DNA from: JAYUKV01 sp043764135
GTDB taxonomy: Bacteria > Patescibacteriota > JACMRA01
Assembly: GCA_043764135.1 (NCBI GenBank)
Contig: JAYUKV010000025.1
Span: 1 to 19,310 of the forward strand
Direction of reading: 5' to 3'
Length of the DNA stretch: 19,310 nt
Positions 1 to 7,286 of this stretch are shown here, in pieces. The notes under the pieces are model-generated. The model had not been told where the DNA came from. It saw only the letters and a program-made list of their open reading frames with translations, and made no database searches. How positions within the stretch are numbered: the stretch's first letter is position 1; the number at the start of each line of letters is the position of its first letter. The position numbers were made by a program, and so were the translations under genes.

Positions 1-2
1 AG

Positions 3-98
3 GGTGATGGGATGCCTGGTGTAAAAGTATTATGGAGAGGCTTGATGAAATTAAACGGGATATTAAAATATACCCACATATTTGTGGGTAATGGGTAG
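3..98 (+). pseudogene. 3' end of an IS4-like transposase, cut by the window edge
   Basis: An open frame runs in from the left edge and ends at TAG (96-98). Its 31 residues include DGMPGVKVLWRGLMKL. This resembles the C-terminal signature of many IS4-family DDE transposases, where a conserved 'DG-PG-K-LW-GL-RL' stretch follows the last catalytic Glu helix. The match is by eye to the remembered family pattern, and the body of the gene is outside the window. I cannot say whether the element is intact. The last codons contain a perfect 8-bp hairpin (71-78 pairing with 83-90, loop TATT). No terminal inverted repeat or target duplication could be identified downstream. Confidence 0.5.
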
Positions 99-158
99 TA
101 AGGTTGGTATATTTTTTTGACTAAGATTAATTATTATGTTAAATAGTGGAGGTACTGT

Positions 159-1064
159 TTGTACTATTTTACCATGATTGAATGTGATTTAGAAGGATAT
201 GCAATTGGTCTGGACCCATTTACTCAAGCTGATCTAATTAAGAGACAATTTGATAAAAACGGTTTTGTTGTAATCAGCGATGTCGTTACTCAAGAAGAGC
301 TTAGGGTTGTTAGAAATAGAGTTATGGAACTGCTTGCTCTTTATCAACATCAAGTTGATAGTTGCGGAGTGCCAATAATCTCTCGAGGTTTTTTTGAGAT
401 TTATCATGATTGTAGCTTGGCTATGGTTAGACAATCACAAGGGTTTTATAAGGCTCATACAATAATCTGGGATCGCATAGATCTGTGGGTAACATTTGAT
501 CGATTTGTTGTTAAAAATCCCAATACTGTTGGATTGCCACTTCATTTGGATCAGAATCCAAATCTTCAACCTGGATTTGACTGTACTCAAGGATTGGTTT
601 CTATATGTAATAACTTGTCTAGCTGTGGTTCTATATTGCTTGTTGCAGGTTCTCACAAAAACTTTGAGCAATCCAAGCAATTTTGTAACGATACAGAAAA
701 CTATTGCCCTGTTCCTCCAAACTCAGAATTGTATTTTGAACTTAACAATAGTTCATACAATATCAATCTCAGAGATGGCGACGGTTTGATTTGGGACTCG
801 AGAGTTATCCATGGTTCTTCAGATAATATTTCTGAACAAACCAGAATTGCAGCCCTGGTTAGTTATCAACCACAAACTGATAATTATTCAAGATTAAAGC
901 GTGTTATTGCTTTTGCAAACTGTGAAGCATATAATGACAGAAATGCCAGAATGCATGCTTCTATTCGACCAAGATTCAATGACTCGTTGTTTATGCAAAC
1001 AATTCAACGAGACTTTCAAATTACAACTTTGGGCAAATTATTGTACGGTATTATGGAGTATTGA
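159..1064 (+). CDS. PhyH-family Fe(II)/2-oxoglutarate-dependent dioxygenase
   Basis: The 301-residue protein matches the phytanoyl-CoA dioxygenase (PhyH) family, soluble non-haem iron enzymes that hydroxylate or otherwise oxidise small substrates with 2-oxoglutarate and O2. The double-stranded beta-helix facial triad is visible: H129 and D131 in LHLDQNP, and H218 in VIHGSS. R229 in TRIAALVSY is positioned to bind 2-oxoglutarate. The N-terminus (FDKNGFVVISDVV, about 31-43) is the usual PhyH opening. The start is TTG at 159: a GGAGG at 148-152 sits 6 nt upstream, whereas the first ATG (174) would lie 21 nt from it. The gene ends TGA, directly followed by TAG, and the next gene's ATG is 4 nt further on, so the two form an operon. 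The substrate is unknown; the partner suggests a metabolite that is oxidised and then glycosylated. Confidence 0.85.
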   Translation: MYYFTMIECDLEGYAIGLDPFTQADLIKRQFDKNGFVVISDVVTQEELRVVRNRVMELLALYQHQVDSCGVPIISRGFFEIYHDCSLAMVRQSQGFYKAHTIIWDRIDLWVTFDRFVVKNPNTVGLPLHLDQNPNLQPGFDCTQGLVSICNNLSSCGSILLVAGSHKNFEQSKQFCNDTENYCPVPPNSELYFELNNSSYNINLRDGDGLIWDSRVIHGSSDNISEQTRIAALVSYQPQTDNYSRLKRVIAFANCEAYNDRNARMHASIRPRFNDSLFMQTIQRDFQITTLGKLLYGIMEY

Positions 1065-1068
1065 TAGA

Positions 1069-2778
1069 ATGAAGATATTGATTCAAGCTGAGGCGTTTTG
1101 TTTTGGTCCTGCTTCTATTTTGGCGCGGATTGTAGATGATTTGTATCTTAATGGATTTGAAATTGATTATGTTATCAATAGTACACAAGTACTTGTAAAA
1201 GATCGCAACAAGATTAGTAAATTCATCAACTCTTCAAAGCTCAATTCTAAGCTATTTAGTCAATATAATTATGTAGTTGTGGTTATGGATTGGGAGTTTG
1301 CTAGAATTGCTGTTGAGGCTGGTTGTAAGGTAATCTTTGTTGATGCACTTACTTGGTTTTGGAAAACGATTGATCCTATAGTTAATAATTTTGATTGTTA
1401 TTTAGCGATTAACTTTTCTGGAGTTGAGCGAATTGTAGAGAATATCAACAATCGAAATGCGTTCGTAGTTGGACAATTTATTGATCCCCCTCAATTCATT
1501 GAGCGCTCTGAAAGTGGAATGTTTTCTATTGGTGGAGTTACTAATCCATTCTTTGATAACTTCCATGCAAGCAAATACGCTAAGATTGCAATTGATGCTG
1601 TAAATTCTACAAATTCTAGAATATATTTATGTGGAAATAGATTGTTGGATTTTAGACTCAAAACCTTGGGCAAATCAGAATTTGATCAATATCTTCAAAA
1701 CTCAAGATACTTTATTGGTACTTCTGGATTAGGGCATATTACTGAATGTATTACGCATTCTATTCCTGCTTTGTTCCTTCCGCCAGTAAATGATTCGCAG
1801 TATCTTCAACTTCAAGCAATTAATTTTAGATCACCTTCTTGGGATTGGATTAGTTGGGAAGAGTTGGGGTATGATATTGATTGGAGTTTGGGACAAGCAG
1901 AGTTAATTGAGACTTTTGAGTTATCGATTATTTCGCTGCTTCTTAATAAACCAGCTCTAAGGATTCTGCAAAATAGAATTTCTGAATTCGTCAATCATCA
2001 TAACAATTCGCTCAATACTAATGAGCTGAACCAGCTATCTAGATGGTGGGGATTTAATGGCGAGAGGAATGTTAGCTCTTGGATTAGAAGCAATTCTGCT
2101 ATCAATTCTTACACACCCTTATCATTGAGTCCAGTTAAGAACACTGTAGAAGAAGTTATTAAAACTTTTGATTACTTCTTCCACTGTACAAGGCCTGAGA
2201 ACTTTGAATTGATTCTTGAATCCAATACTATCAAGGCTCATGCAAAACCTAACCTATATGGCGATCGTCTTGGTCCTCATGGTTCTACCTTTGGGCAATT
2301 AACTGACAGTGCTAATGCTCAAGAACTTATGGATTTGGCTGGGTGTCGATTCCCTATATTCTTGTTTAAGAGTGAAGTAATTAATCAAGCTACTGATTGG
2401 CACCTTTCACCCGAATACAACTCTGGGAAGTTAACACATCAATGTTTAAGTCCATTTAACCCGATCCAAATCAATAAACAACGACTTTCTCAAGCCAATG
2501 AAATATCAATTGATATTAATATTTCACTTGATGATTGTCTTGCAATTTTTGTTCCTGATTACTTGGTTACTCAATACGAGTGTATTGTGGAGCGGTACGG
2601 ACTGAATATCGACGTGATTGGGTTTAATATTCCTCTTGAAGTTTTAGAGCAAGTCAGTAATATTCAGTTATCTAATCTCTATTCAATTTCTTCACCATTT
2701 ATCTTGGCTTATGCTAATTATAAATATGGAGAACTGGACCAAGGTTACTTAACTGTTGTTGAGAGAGAAACACTTTAG
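1069..2778 (+). CDS. GT-B glycosyltransferase-like protein fused to an ADP-ribosyltransferase-like C-terminal domain
   Basis: The frame is open upstream, but the true start is ATG 1069 (GGAG at 1055-1058), giving 569 residues. The first ~330 residues look like a GT-B fold nucleotide-sugar transferase: an N-terminal Rossmann-like strand and glycine loop (MKILIQAEAFCFGPA), then GTSGLGHITECITHSIPALFLP (in part, 217-238). The latter resembles the MurG/UDP-glycosyltransferase donor-binding loop with its conserved Glu and a downstream Q. A linker follows. From about residue 366 a second domain begins with FFHCTRPENFELILESNTI, a His-x-Thr then Asn...Ile layout. This is reminiscent of the entry motif of ADP-ribosyltransferase-fold proteins such as DarT and KptA. 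The remaining ART residues could not be assigned. It is coupled to the dioxygenase by a 4-nt gap. GT-B assignment is moderate; the ART resemblance is inference only. Confidence 0.6.
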   Translation: MKILIQAEAFCFGPASILARIVDDLYLNGFEIDYVINSTQVLVKDRNKISKFINSSKLNSKLFSQYNYVVVVMDWEFARIAVEAGCKVIFVDALTWFWKTIDPIVNNFDCYLAINFSGVERIVENINNRNAFVVGQFIDPPQFIERSESGMFSIGGVTNPFFDNFHASKYAKIAIDAVNSTNSRIYLCGNRLLDFRLKTLGKSEFDQYLQNSRYFIGTSGLGHITECITHSIPALFLPPVNDSQYLQLQAINFRSPSWDWISWEELGYDIDWSLGQAELIETFELSIISLLLNKPALRILQNRISEFVNHHNNSLNTNELNQLSRWWGFNGERNVSSWIRSNSAINSYTPLSLSPVKNTVEEVIKTFDYFFHCTRPENFELILESNTIKAHAKPNLYGDRLGPHGSTFGQLTDSANAQELMDLAGCRFPIFLFKSEVINQATDWHLSPEYNSGKLTHQCLSPFNPIQINKQRLSQANEISIDINISLDDCLAIFVPDYLVTQYECIVERYGLNIDVIGFNIPLEVLEQVSNIQLSNLYSISSPFILAYANYKYGELDQGYLTVVERETL

Positions 2779-2792
2779 GTTTTATTAAACAT

Positions 2793-2824
2793 TTCACCCA
2801 GCTATTTAGTTGGGTGAATTTTAT
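2793..2824 (+). terminator. Rho-independent terminator of the dioxygenase/glycosyltransferase operon
   Basis: An 8-bp perfect stem (2793-2800 with 2811-2818) extends to 11 bp through one G-T wobble, closing a 4-nt loop. It is followed by TTTTAT and lies 15 nt after the stop codon at 2778. Confidence 0.75.
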
Positions 2825-3063
2825 CATTTATAAGTTTTATCCTTAATACTCCTATACATTCAATTTCATCTACTTGTCTAATATGGATTATTAATTTACT
2901 TTTAAAAAAAAGAATTGATGTGAGGGAGGTTGAAGATACAAGGGTTAACACCCTCATAGAAAATAAACAGAAAATATACTTGCATACACAAATGTTATTA
3001 GATAGGATATGATACAACTTTAGACCAAAATAAAAGCTAATATATTATAAGAAAGAAAAAATT

Positions 3064-3645
3064 ATGGATATTTTAAAATTTGAAGAAAAGAAAAAAGAAT
3101 ATATACAAATAGTTGAAGAAATCAGGAATGCATTAGGAATAATTAATATGCCACTCAAAATTGAAGAGATTAAATTAATTAATTCTTTAAGTTCGGGGTT
3201 TGTTGAAGATTGTTTAGAGGATAATTTTATAGAGCTAATCAAACACTCAGATGTTAAATTTTATGATATTTACAACTTATTAATTACAAAAAAGAACAAG
3301 ATAAATTATATTTTAGAAATTATTGAGTCAAAAAACAATGTTTATAATCTTGGTTGGATATTAATTGAAAAAGACAAAATAAACTCTAATTTATCAAATT
3401 TTGAATTTATATGCTGTTATTTAACACATCTACCAGAATTTAAATTCATTAATAAATACGAATTTAATCTCGAAGATACAATATATATTTATCAGTTTTT
3501 AAAAAAATGTATTAGGAATTTTAAGATAGGAGATTATATTTTGTTTATTAATTATTTAGAGTTATTAAATGAAGATTCAACTAATCAAAACTACTTAAAA
3601 TATTTTACCAACTTAAAAAAAATAAGTGCCACAAGGGCACTATAA
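3064..3645 (+). CDS. Hypothetical protein, helical and charged
   Basis: I do not recognise this 193-residue protein. It has no signal peptide and no membrane segment. The sequence is lysine-, glutamate- and isoleucine-rich and reads as mostly alpha-helical (for example residues 1-50 and 85-110), with several aromatic pairs in the C-terminal half. GC is very low and A-ended codons dominate, as in the SD-less genes elsewhere in the window. A TATTAT box (3043-3048) lies just upstream of the start, with a poor -35, and only a weak purine stretch precedes the ATG. The last codons overlap the terminator hairpin of the convergent gene on the other strand. It could be a cytosolic regulatory or immunity-type protein, but nothing shows this. 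Confidence 0.6.
   Translation: MDILKFEEKKKEYIQIVEEIRNALGIINMPLKIEEIKLINSLSSGFVEDCLEDNFIELIKHSDVKFYDIYNLLITKKNKINYILEIIESKNNVYNLGWILIEKDKINSNLSNFEFICCYLTHLPEFKFINKYEFNLEDTIYIYQFLKKCIRNFKIGDYILFINYLELLNEDSTNQNYLKYFTNLKKISATRAL
3615..3641 (-). terminator. Terminator of the minus-strand gene 3988-3650, lying inside the 3' end of the plus-strand gene
   Basis: The stem AGTGCC (3625-3630) pairs with GGCACT (3636-3641) around a 5-nt loop. Read on the minus strand it is followed by eight Ts (the A run 3615-3622 on the plus strand). The hairpin also encodes the last residues of the convergent 193-residue protein. Confidence 0.7.
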
Positions 3646-3649
3646 AAGT

Positions 3650-3988
3650 TTAATCTAAACCGAGAAAGTATTTAATACCTGAGAACAAATCGTTAGAAGC
3701 GGGGGCTTTCTCAGACTTGTTGGAACTAAGACGCTCACCAACCTCATAATCGGATTTGTGATTTTTGTTACCTGCTTCAGGATTATCAAAGTAGTGGATA
3801 TGATTGTCTGAACGTCCATTACGCCCACCGCTTTGTTTTGAAATGTAGGTGTTACCTCCATCATGTTTAACATAAGTTTCACCATACTTGGTGTAACCAT
3901 CGCTTGTGGTTTCGTAAGTCTCACCAGTAATTGCACTGGTTGCACCTTCCATACGCTCGTTAGCTTCATCGCCTTAAATAACTGCCAT
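3650..3988 (-). pseudogene. Small hydrophilic gene interrupted by TAA at codon 5
   Basis: An ATG at 3988 has GGAG (3999-4002) 10 nt upstream. It reads Met-Ala-Val-Ile, then TAA (3974-3976), then continues in the same frame as GDEANERMEGAT... to a natural stop at 3650: 112 codons with one internal stop. The downstream part, from Met codon 13 (3952), is an open frame of 100 residues. It is hydrophilic, with Thr/Tyr/Gly-rich repeats of the type GETYETTSDGYTKYGETYV and a charged C-terminus. It has no membrane segment and no family I recognise. Codon choice and GC are clearly higher than in neighbours. Met codon 13 has no convincing SD, so an internal start is possible but weak. The promoter, SD and terminator are all intact, so the lesion looks recent, or is a sequencing error or programmed event. 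An overlapping 104-residue frame is its shadow. Confidence 0.6.
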
Positions 3989-3996
3989 TTGTCTTT

Positions 3997-4013
3997 GTCT
4001 CCAAAAATGAGAC
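3997..4013 (-). promoter_or_regulatory. Hairpin that covers the SD of the 3988-3650 gene
   Basis: GTCTC (3997-4001) and GAGAC (4009-4013) pair around a 7-nt loop. Three of the four bases of the gene's GGAG fall in the stem, so the fold could mask the ribosome site. The stem has only 5 bp, so this may be chance. Confidence 0.3.
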
Positions 4014-4029
4014 GTTACGAACTCCTTTA

Positions 4030-4057
4030 TATTTACATTAGTCTAAATATTTGTCAA
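4030..4057 (-). promoter_or_regulatory. Sigma-70-type promoter for the 3988-3650 gene
   Basis: On the minus strand a perfect TTGACA (4057-4052) is followed after 16 nt by TAAATA (4035-4030), with an AAAGGAG just downstream. The -35 is strong and the -10 moderate. It would give a leader of about 35 nt carrying the SD and its hairpin. Confidence 0.5.
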
Positions 4058-4254
4058 TTAATTCATTAATTAATGAAATTAACATTGATAATAGCTGGAA
4101 TCTAATATCAAAAATACAGAATAAATTAACCTAATTGAAGAGCTAAACAAGATGTTGGATTAGAGCATGTTTTTTTAGTAAAGTCAATTATATGAATTTC
4201 ATTAGTACTGCTATCTTACAAAGAGATTGATAACAATAATTCATATAAGCACTA
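4058..4254. other. Intergenic region with no recognisable feature
   Basis: This AT-rich spacer lies between divergent genes whose promoters sit at its two ends. I see only very short frames, no clear hairpin with a T tract and no RNA gene. The next gene starts at 4319. Confidence 0.5.
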
Positions 4255-4283
4255 TTGACAAACGCTATCAAAATACATAGAAC
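4255..4283 (+). promoter_or_regulatory. Promoter of the alpha/beta hydrolase gene
   Basis: TTGACA (4255-4260) is separated by 17 nt from TAGAAC (4278-4283). Transcription would begin about 30 nt before the ATG at 4319. No SD-like stretch lies in that leader. Confidence 0.55.
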
Positions 4284-4318
4284 AGTGATAACAGATATCA
4301 ATTAAAAATATTATAAAT

Positions 4319-4915
4319 ATGAAATTAAATAATTACACAATCAAAATCAAAGCTGATAGTTCAAATGATGAATTATTCGTTATTAATCATGGTGCGTCAG
4401 AAGGTATAAATTCTGAATTCATGAACAAAATTCAAGTTAAACTTGAAAAAGCAAATAAGAATTATATTTTTATTCAAATGCCATATAAGAACAGAGGAGA
4501 TGAAAGATCGTCTGGTCCTGAAACAATGGAAGAAATTAATACTGTCAAAGAAATATTTAACGATTTAGAGTTATTTAATTATTCAAAAATTAGTTTTATA
4601 GGCAAATCTTTGGGAGGATTAATTCTTACAAGGTTTATAAGTCAAAATGTTGAAAAATTTTTAGGTAAGTTAACTTTCACACAACTTGGATTTTTGGTCG
4701 GTGAAATTGTTGTACCTGAGAATATTGATTCATTCCATATTATTCAAGGCGAGAATGATAAATACGGATCTTTATCTGATGTTAAATCAATAATTGAGGA
4801 TCACAAAGCTTTGCCTATTAAACTAACTATAATTGATAAAGCTGATCATAGTTATAGAGACTCAGATAAGAACCCAACGTTTCATGACGCAGCAATTGAA
4901 GCTATTGATATTTAG
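4319..4915 (+). CDS. Alpha/beta hydrolase, KANL3/Tex30- or dienelactone-hydrolase-like
   Basis: The 198-residue cytosolic protein has the compact alpha/beta-hydrolase plan. An oxyanion-strand loop NHGASEG (23-29) comes first. The nucleophile elbow GKSLGG puts the serine at S97. An acid lies in GENDKYG (D147) and the catalytic histidine in ADHSY (H177), so the triad is complete. Length and motif order fit the small 'KANL3/Tex30' type hydrolases and dienelactone hydrolase relatives. These cleave ester, thioester or similar bonds in small molecules, and the substrate cannot be told from sequence. The gene stands alone, with its own promoter and no visible SD before the ATG. A weak hairpin follows 45 nt after the stop. 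It ends TAG. Confidence 0.8.
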   Translation: MKLNNYTIKIKADSSNDELFVINHGASEGINSEFMNKIQVKLEKANKNYIFIQMPYKNRGDERSSGPETMEEINTVKEIFNDLELFNYSKISFIGKSLGGLILTRFISQNVEKFLGKLTFTQLGFLVGEIVVPENIDSFHIIQGENDKYGSLSDVKSIIEDHKALPIKLTIIDKADHSYRDSDKNPTFHDAAIEAIDI

Positions 4916-4959
4916 TCAATAATTTCTACCTATTAATCAAAAATAGAATAGAATTAAGA

Positions 4960-4978
4960 GAAGTCATTCAATGACTTC
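4960..4978. repeat. Small inverted repeat after the hydrolase gene
   Basis: GAAGTCAT and ATGACTTC form a perfect 8-bp stem around TCA. There is no T tract after it on the plus strand, so it is a doubtful terminator and could instead be a binding site or processing hairpin. Confidence 0.35.
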
Positions 4979-5028
4979 CATAAACAAATCCTGTGTTACT
5001 ACAATATTTTGTTACTTATGGATATTGG

Positions 5029-5070
5029 TTGTTTGCACTTGTAGATTGTTATAATTTTTATGCGAATTGA
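5029..5070 (+). pseudogene. Decayed 5' end of a second umuC-like gene
   Basis: These 42 nt match the first 14 codons of the intact umuC at 5532-5573 at 36 positions. They read LFALVDCYNFYAN and then TGA, the Y-family opening that carries the first catalytic Asp. The differences (Tyr for Asn, Ala-Asn for Val-Ser) resemble those between umuC homologues rather than random drift from the neighbouring copy. A single added base near 5068 would continue the frame as CE..., as in umuC proteins. After that the similarity is lost. I read it as a relic of another umuC allele or of an insertion/replacement at this locus. Confidence 0.6.
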
Positions 5071-5114
5071 AATCATTCGACTTTTTTAAAATTGTATTTT
5101 AATTAATTTTCACT

Positions 5115-5153
5115 TTAAAAAAAAATTTGCCTTTTCAAGTAGAAAAGGCAAAT
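5115..5153 (-). terminator. Terminator of the 84-residue membrane protein gene
   Basis: A perfect 12-bp stem (5125-5136 with 5142-5153) closes a 5-nt loop. On the minus strand it is followed by a T-rich run, seen as the A run before 5125 on the plus strand. It lies about 20 nt after the stop codon at 5174. Confidence 0.75.
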
Positions 5154-5173
5154 CAGTAAAGGCAGGTAAAGAA

Positions 5174-5428
5174 TTACCCTCGCTTGGTTTTACCCATTAA
5201 GAGAATAATTCCCGCTCCTAACATTAGTCCTGCAAAAATCACTAAGACTCCAGGGAAGAAGACAATTAGCGCTAGATCGGCAATTTCGAATTTCTTCGAA
5301 TTTTTTTTGCCTCCAGTCAAGGAGTCAAAAAAAGCTTCAATGCTCCCGCCGATAAACAGCGGAATCATTGCGATCGTACTGACAAGTGTGTAAGCAGCTA
5401 GCGATAAGACTAGTGGGCTGATAAACAT
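5174..5428 (-). CDS. Small two-helix membrane protein, unknown
   Basis: The 84-residue protein has two long hydrophobic stretches, about 4-28 and 50-80. They are joined by a polar loop that contains GGKKNSKK, and the tail KTKRG is basic. This predicts a hairpin in the membrane with both ends on the same side. No family is recognised. It is divergent from umuC, has its own strong terminator, and its GC is somewhat above the surrounding DNA. No good SD precedes the ATG. The antisense 69-residue frame on the plus strand is its shadow. Stress- or envelope-related small membrane proteins look like this, but function cannot be assigned. Confidence 0.65.
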   Translation of the reverse strand: MFISPLVLSLAAYTLVSTIAMIPLFIGGSIEAFFDSLTGGKKNSKKFEIADLALIVFFPGVLVIFAGLMLGAGIILLMGKTKRG

Positions 5429-5480
5429 TATAATGTGCTTAAAAAAGAGGTCTACTAAGTTGTATTACAAAAATCACACT

Positions 5481-5509
5481 TTGTCAAACTACTTGATTGA
5501 ATGTATTAT
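5481..5509 (+). promoter_or_regulatory. Promoter of umuC
   Basis: TTGTCA (5481-5486), a 17-nt spacer and TATTAT (5504-5509) form a good sigma-70-type promoter, about 16 nt from the expected start of transcription to the umuC ATG. I found no palindrome of the known LexA types over it, so SOS control is not visible. Confidence 0.65.
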
Positions 5510-5531
5510 TAGTGTTAGAAGTTAGATATAC

Positions 5532-6809
5532 ATGTTCGCACTTGTAGATTGTAATAATTTTTATGTGAGTTGTGAGAGGGTGTTTAATCCAAAACTCAAT
5601 GATAAACCTGTTGTTGTATTATCCAATAACGATGGGTGTATTGTTGCTCGGTCTAATGAAGTCAAGAATGCTGGTATTAAGATGGGCCAACCTCTGTTCA
5701 AGGTTAGAGAAGAGTTGGCTGCGATGAACTGTCATATATTCAGTTCTAATTATAGTCTATATGGAGATATGAGTGCTAGGGTTATGGAGACTTTGAGTTA
5801 CTTCACCCCCTTGATTGAATATTATTCTATTGATGAGGTGTTCTTGGAGATTCCTGATTATTCTGAGTCGCAATTAGTAGATCTTGGTCTTGAGATTAAG
5901 GAGAGGGTTATGCAACATACAGGCATGCCGGTCTGTGTTGGTTTTGGTCCTACCAAGACTCTTGCTAAATTAGCCAATCAATATTCTAAGAAAGACTCTC
6001 GTAAAGATAATATCTATGGAGGGGTGTATGCTATTACAGATGAAATTAATGCAACCGCTGCTAAGCAGCTAGATGTCGAAGATATATGGGGTATAGGATT
6101 CAAGTATGGAAGGTATTTAAGGAGTATGGGGGTTAATACAGTTGAAGATTACTGTAAGCTAGATTATCAATTTGTTAAGTCTAAGTTCACAATCCAAGGA
6201 TTAACAACTCAGAACGAATTGAACTTTCGTAAGTGTTTGGAATTAGAGATGTATCCAGATAATCAAAAAAATCTTATTTCATCAAGGTCATTTGGATCTG
6301 TTGTGACCAATAAGGAAGAGATAAGAGAAGCGGTGGCTAACCATGTTGCAAATGCTACTCGTAAATTAAGATCTAGAGGACTTGCTTCATCAATTCTGAA
6401 AGTCTTTATTATGACTGATAGATTCAAGGAAGAATCATTCTTCTTCTCAGCTTCATCGGTCTTAGATCAACCCACTAACAACCCAGTAGAAGTCCTAAAA
6501 AAAGCCATGTTAATACTGGACTATATCTATCAACCAGGCAAGAAATACAAGAAAGCAGGAGTTATGCTCTTTGACTTGATAGAAGATAAGAGTGTACAGC
6601 CTAATTTCTTTGATTCTCCTCAAAGCCCCAAGATTACAAGATTGTTACAAGCAGTTGATAAGATTAATGCTTCTATGAGAAAGAATAAGGTTAAACTTGC
6701 AAGGCAAGGGGTGATTAAGCCAAGAGAAAGTGATTGGATGCTCAAATCACAATATCGGTCAAACAGATTCTCCACTAGATGGGAGGAGATGTTAATTATT
6801 AAAGAGTAG
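5532..6809 (+). CDS. umuC: Translesion DNA polymerase V catalytic subunit-like (Y-family)
   Basis: This is a full-length UmuC-type Y-family polymerase of 425 residues, which copies past damaged template bases. MFALVDCNNFYVSCERVF opens the palm with the first catalytic Asp (D6). SIDEVFLE (99-106) supplies the D101-E102 pair. A helix-hairpin-helix segment around DIWGIGFKYGRYLRSMG follows, then the little-finger domain, and the C-terminal tail contains YRSNRFSTRWEEML, typical of the UmuC branch. No umuD lies beside it, so it may use a distant UmuD, or act alone like DinB relatives. The start ATG follows a short leader with only a weak purine stretch. A decayed second umuC start lies 0.5 kb upstream. 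It ends TAG, and I see no terminator after it. Confidence 0.93.
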   Translation: MFALVDCNNFYVSCERVFNPKLNDKPVVVLSNNDGCIVARSNEVKNAGIKMGQPLFKVREELAAMNCHIFSSNYSLYGDMSARVMETLSYFTPLIEYYSIDEVFLEIPDYSESQLVDLGLEIKERVMQHTGMPVCVGFGPTKTLAKLANQYSKKDSRKDNIYGGVYAITDEINATAAKQLDVEDIWGIGFKYGRYLRSMGVNTVEDYCKLDYQFVKSKFTIQGLTTQNELNFRKCLELEMYPDNQKNLISSRSFGSVVTNKEEIREAVANHVANATRKLRSRGLASSILKVFIMTDRFKEESFFFSASSVLDQPTNNPVEVLKKAMLILDYIYQPGKKYKKAGVMLFDLIEDKSVQPNFFDSPQSPKITRLLQAVDKINASMRKNKVKLARQGVIKPRESDWMLKSQYRSNRFSTRWEEMLIIKE

Positions 6810-6828
6810 ATTGAATAGTACAAGGTGT

Positions 6829-6857
6829 TTGACATAAGTTAAAAACGGTGATAAGTT
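6829..6857 (+). promoter_or_regulatory. Promoter of the 115-residue gene
   Basis: A perfect TTGACA (6829-6834) is followed after 17 nt by TAAGTT (6852-6857). The -10 is weak. It leaves a leader of about 30 nt with an AGAGGTG ribosome site before the ATG at 6893. Confidence 0.5.
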
Positions 6858-6892
6858 TAGATTACACAAACATCATTTGAAGAGGTGAACGT

Positions 6893-7240
6893 ATGCGATT
6901 TCCCAAGTTTAAGATTACTCTGCCAATGTTGATGGCTGTTACGATTTTGGGTGCGGTTCTGTGGACGCAAGTGATTGCGCCCAATTTCAACTTTGAGTAT
7001 GGTAATATTGACCATTTCAAAGTGACTTCGGTTCGTAACTACGAACTCGATGGAAAAGCCAAGATCGTTGGTACAGATGCTAATAATGTTGAGATGACGA
7101 TCATGGTCGATGACCTCAATGAGGCATATGATATGCTTCGAGCTTCGCAATATCAAGGGGTGTATTACAACATCCAGTACGAACAATGGCCTGATGGTCG
7201 GCTTCGTGAATTGAACTCCTACATGGTTTTAAAACCCTAA
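6893..7240 (+). CDS. Membrane-anchored small protein, unknown
   Basis: The 115-residue protein has a short basic N-terminus (MRFPKFK) and one hydrophobic segment (about 9-30) that serves as signal anchor. A ~85-residue outside domain follows, rich in Asp, Asn and Tyr, with beta-strand-like patterning and no cysteines. No family is recognised. An AGAGGTG SD sits 5-6 nt before the ATG. GC is markedly higher than in most neighbours (about 46% in its first 90 nt), with C- and G-ended codons. This fits a highly expressed or recently acquired gene. It is monocistronic, with its own promoter and a strong terminator. The antisense frame on the other strand is a shadow. Confidence 0.75.
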   Translation: MRFPKFKITLPMLMAVTILGAVLWTQVIAPNFNFEYGNIDHFKVTSVRNYELDGKAKIVGTDANNVEMTIMVDDLNEAYDMLRASQYQGVYYNIQYEQWPDGRLRELNSYMVLKP

Positions 7241-7248
7241 ATAATAAA

Positions 7249-7286
7249 TCAACCACAAACAATTATGTTTGTGGTTGAAATTTTTT
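7249..7286. terminator. Bidirectional terminator between convergent genes
   Basis: A perfect 12-bp stem (7249-7260 with 7267-7278) has a 6-nt loop and six Ts after it on the plus strand. On the minus strand a T-rich stretch also follows. It ends the 115-residue gene and can end the TauE-like gene, whose stop codon (7287-7285) overlaps the T tract. Confidence 0.8.

Noticed and set aside
901..1068. N-terminal 56 residues of the long frame before the glycosyltransferase
   Set aside because: They overlap the dioxygenase gene. The SD and ATG at 1069 mark the real start.
2802..3017. 71-residue minus-strand frame in the gap after the glycosyltransferase
   Set aside because: It overlaps the terminator arm, has no SD or promoter and reads like random AT-rich sequence.
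3655..3969. 104-residue minus-strand frame overlapping the interrupted small gene
   Set aside because: It lies in another frame of the 3988-3650 gene, has poor composition and no SD. The SD at 3999-4002 fits the MAVI start instead.
5184..5393. 69-residue plus-strand frame opposite the small membrane protein
   Set aside because: It is an antisense shadow. The minus-strand reading has membrane-protein patterning and its own terminator.
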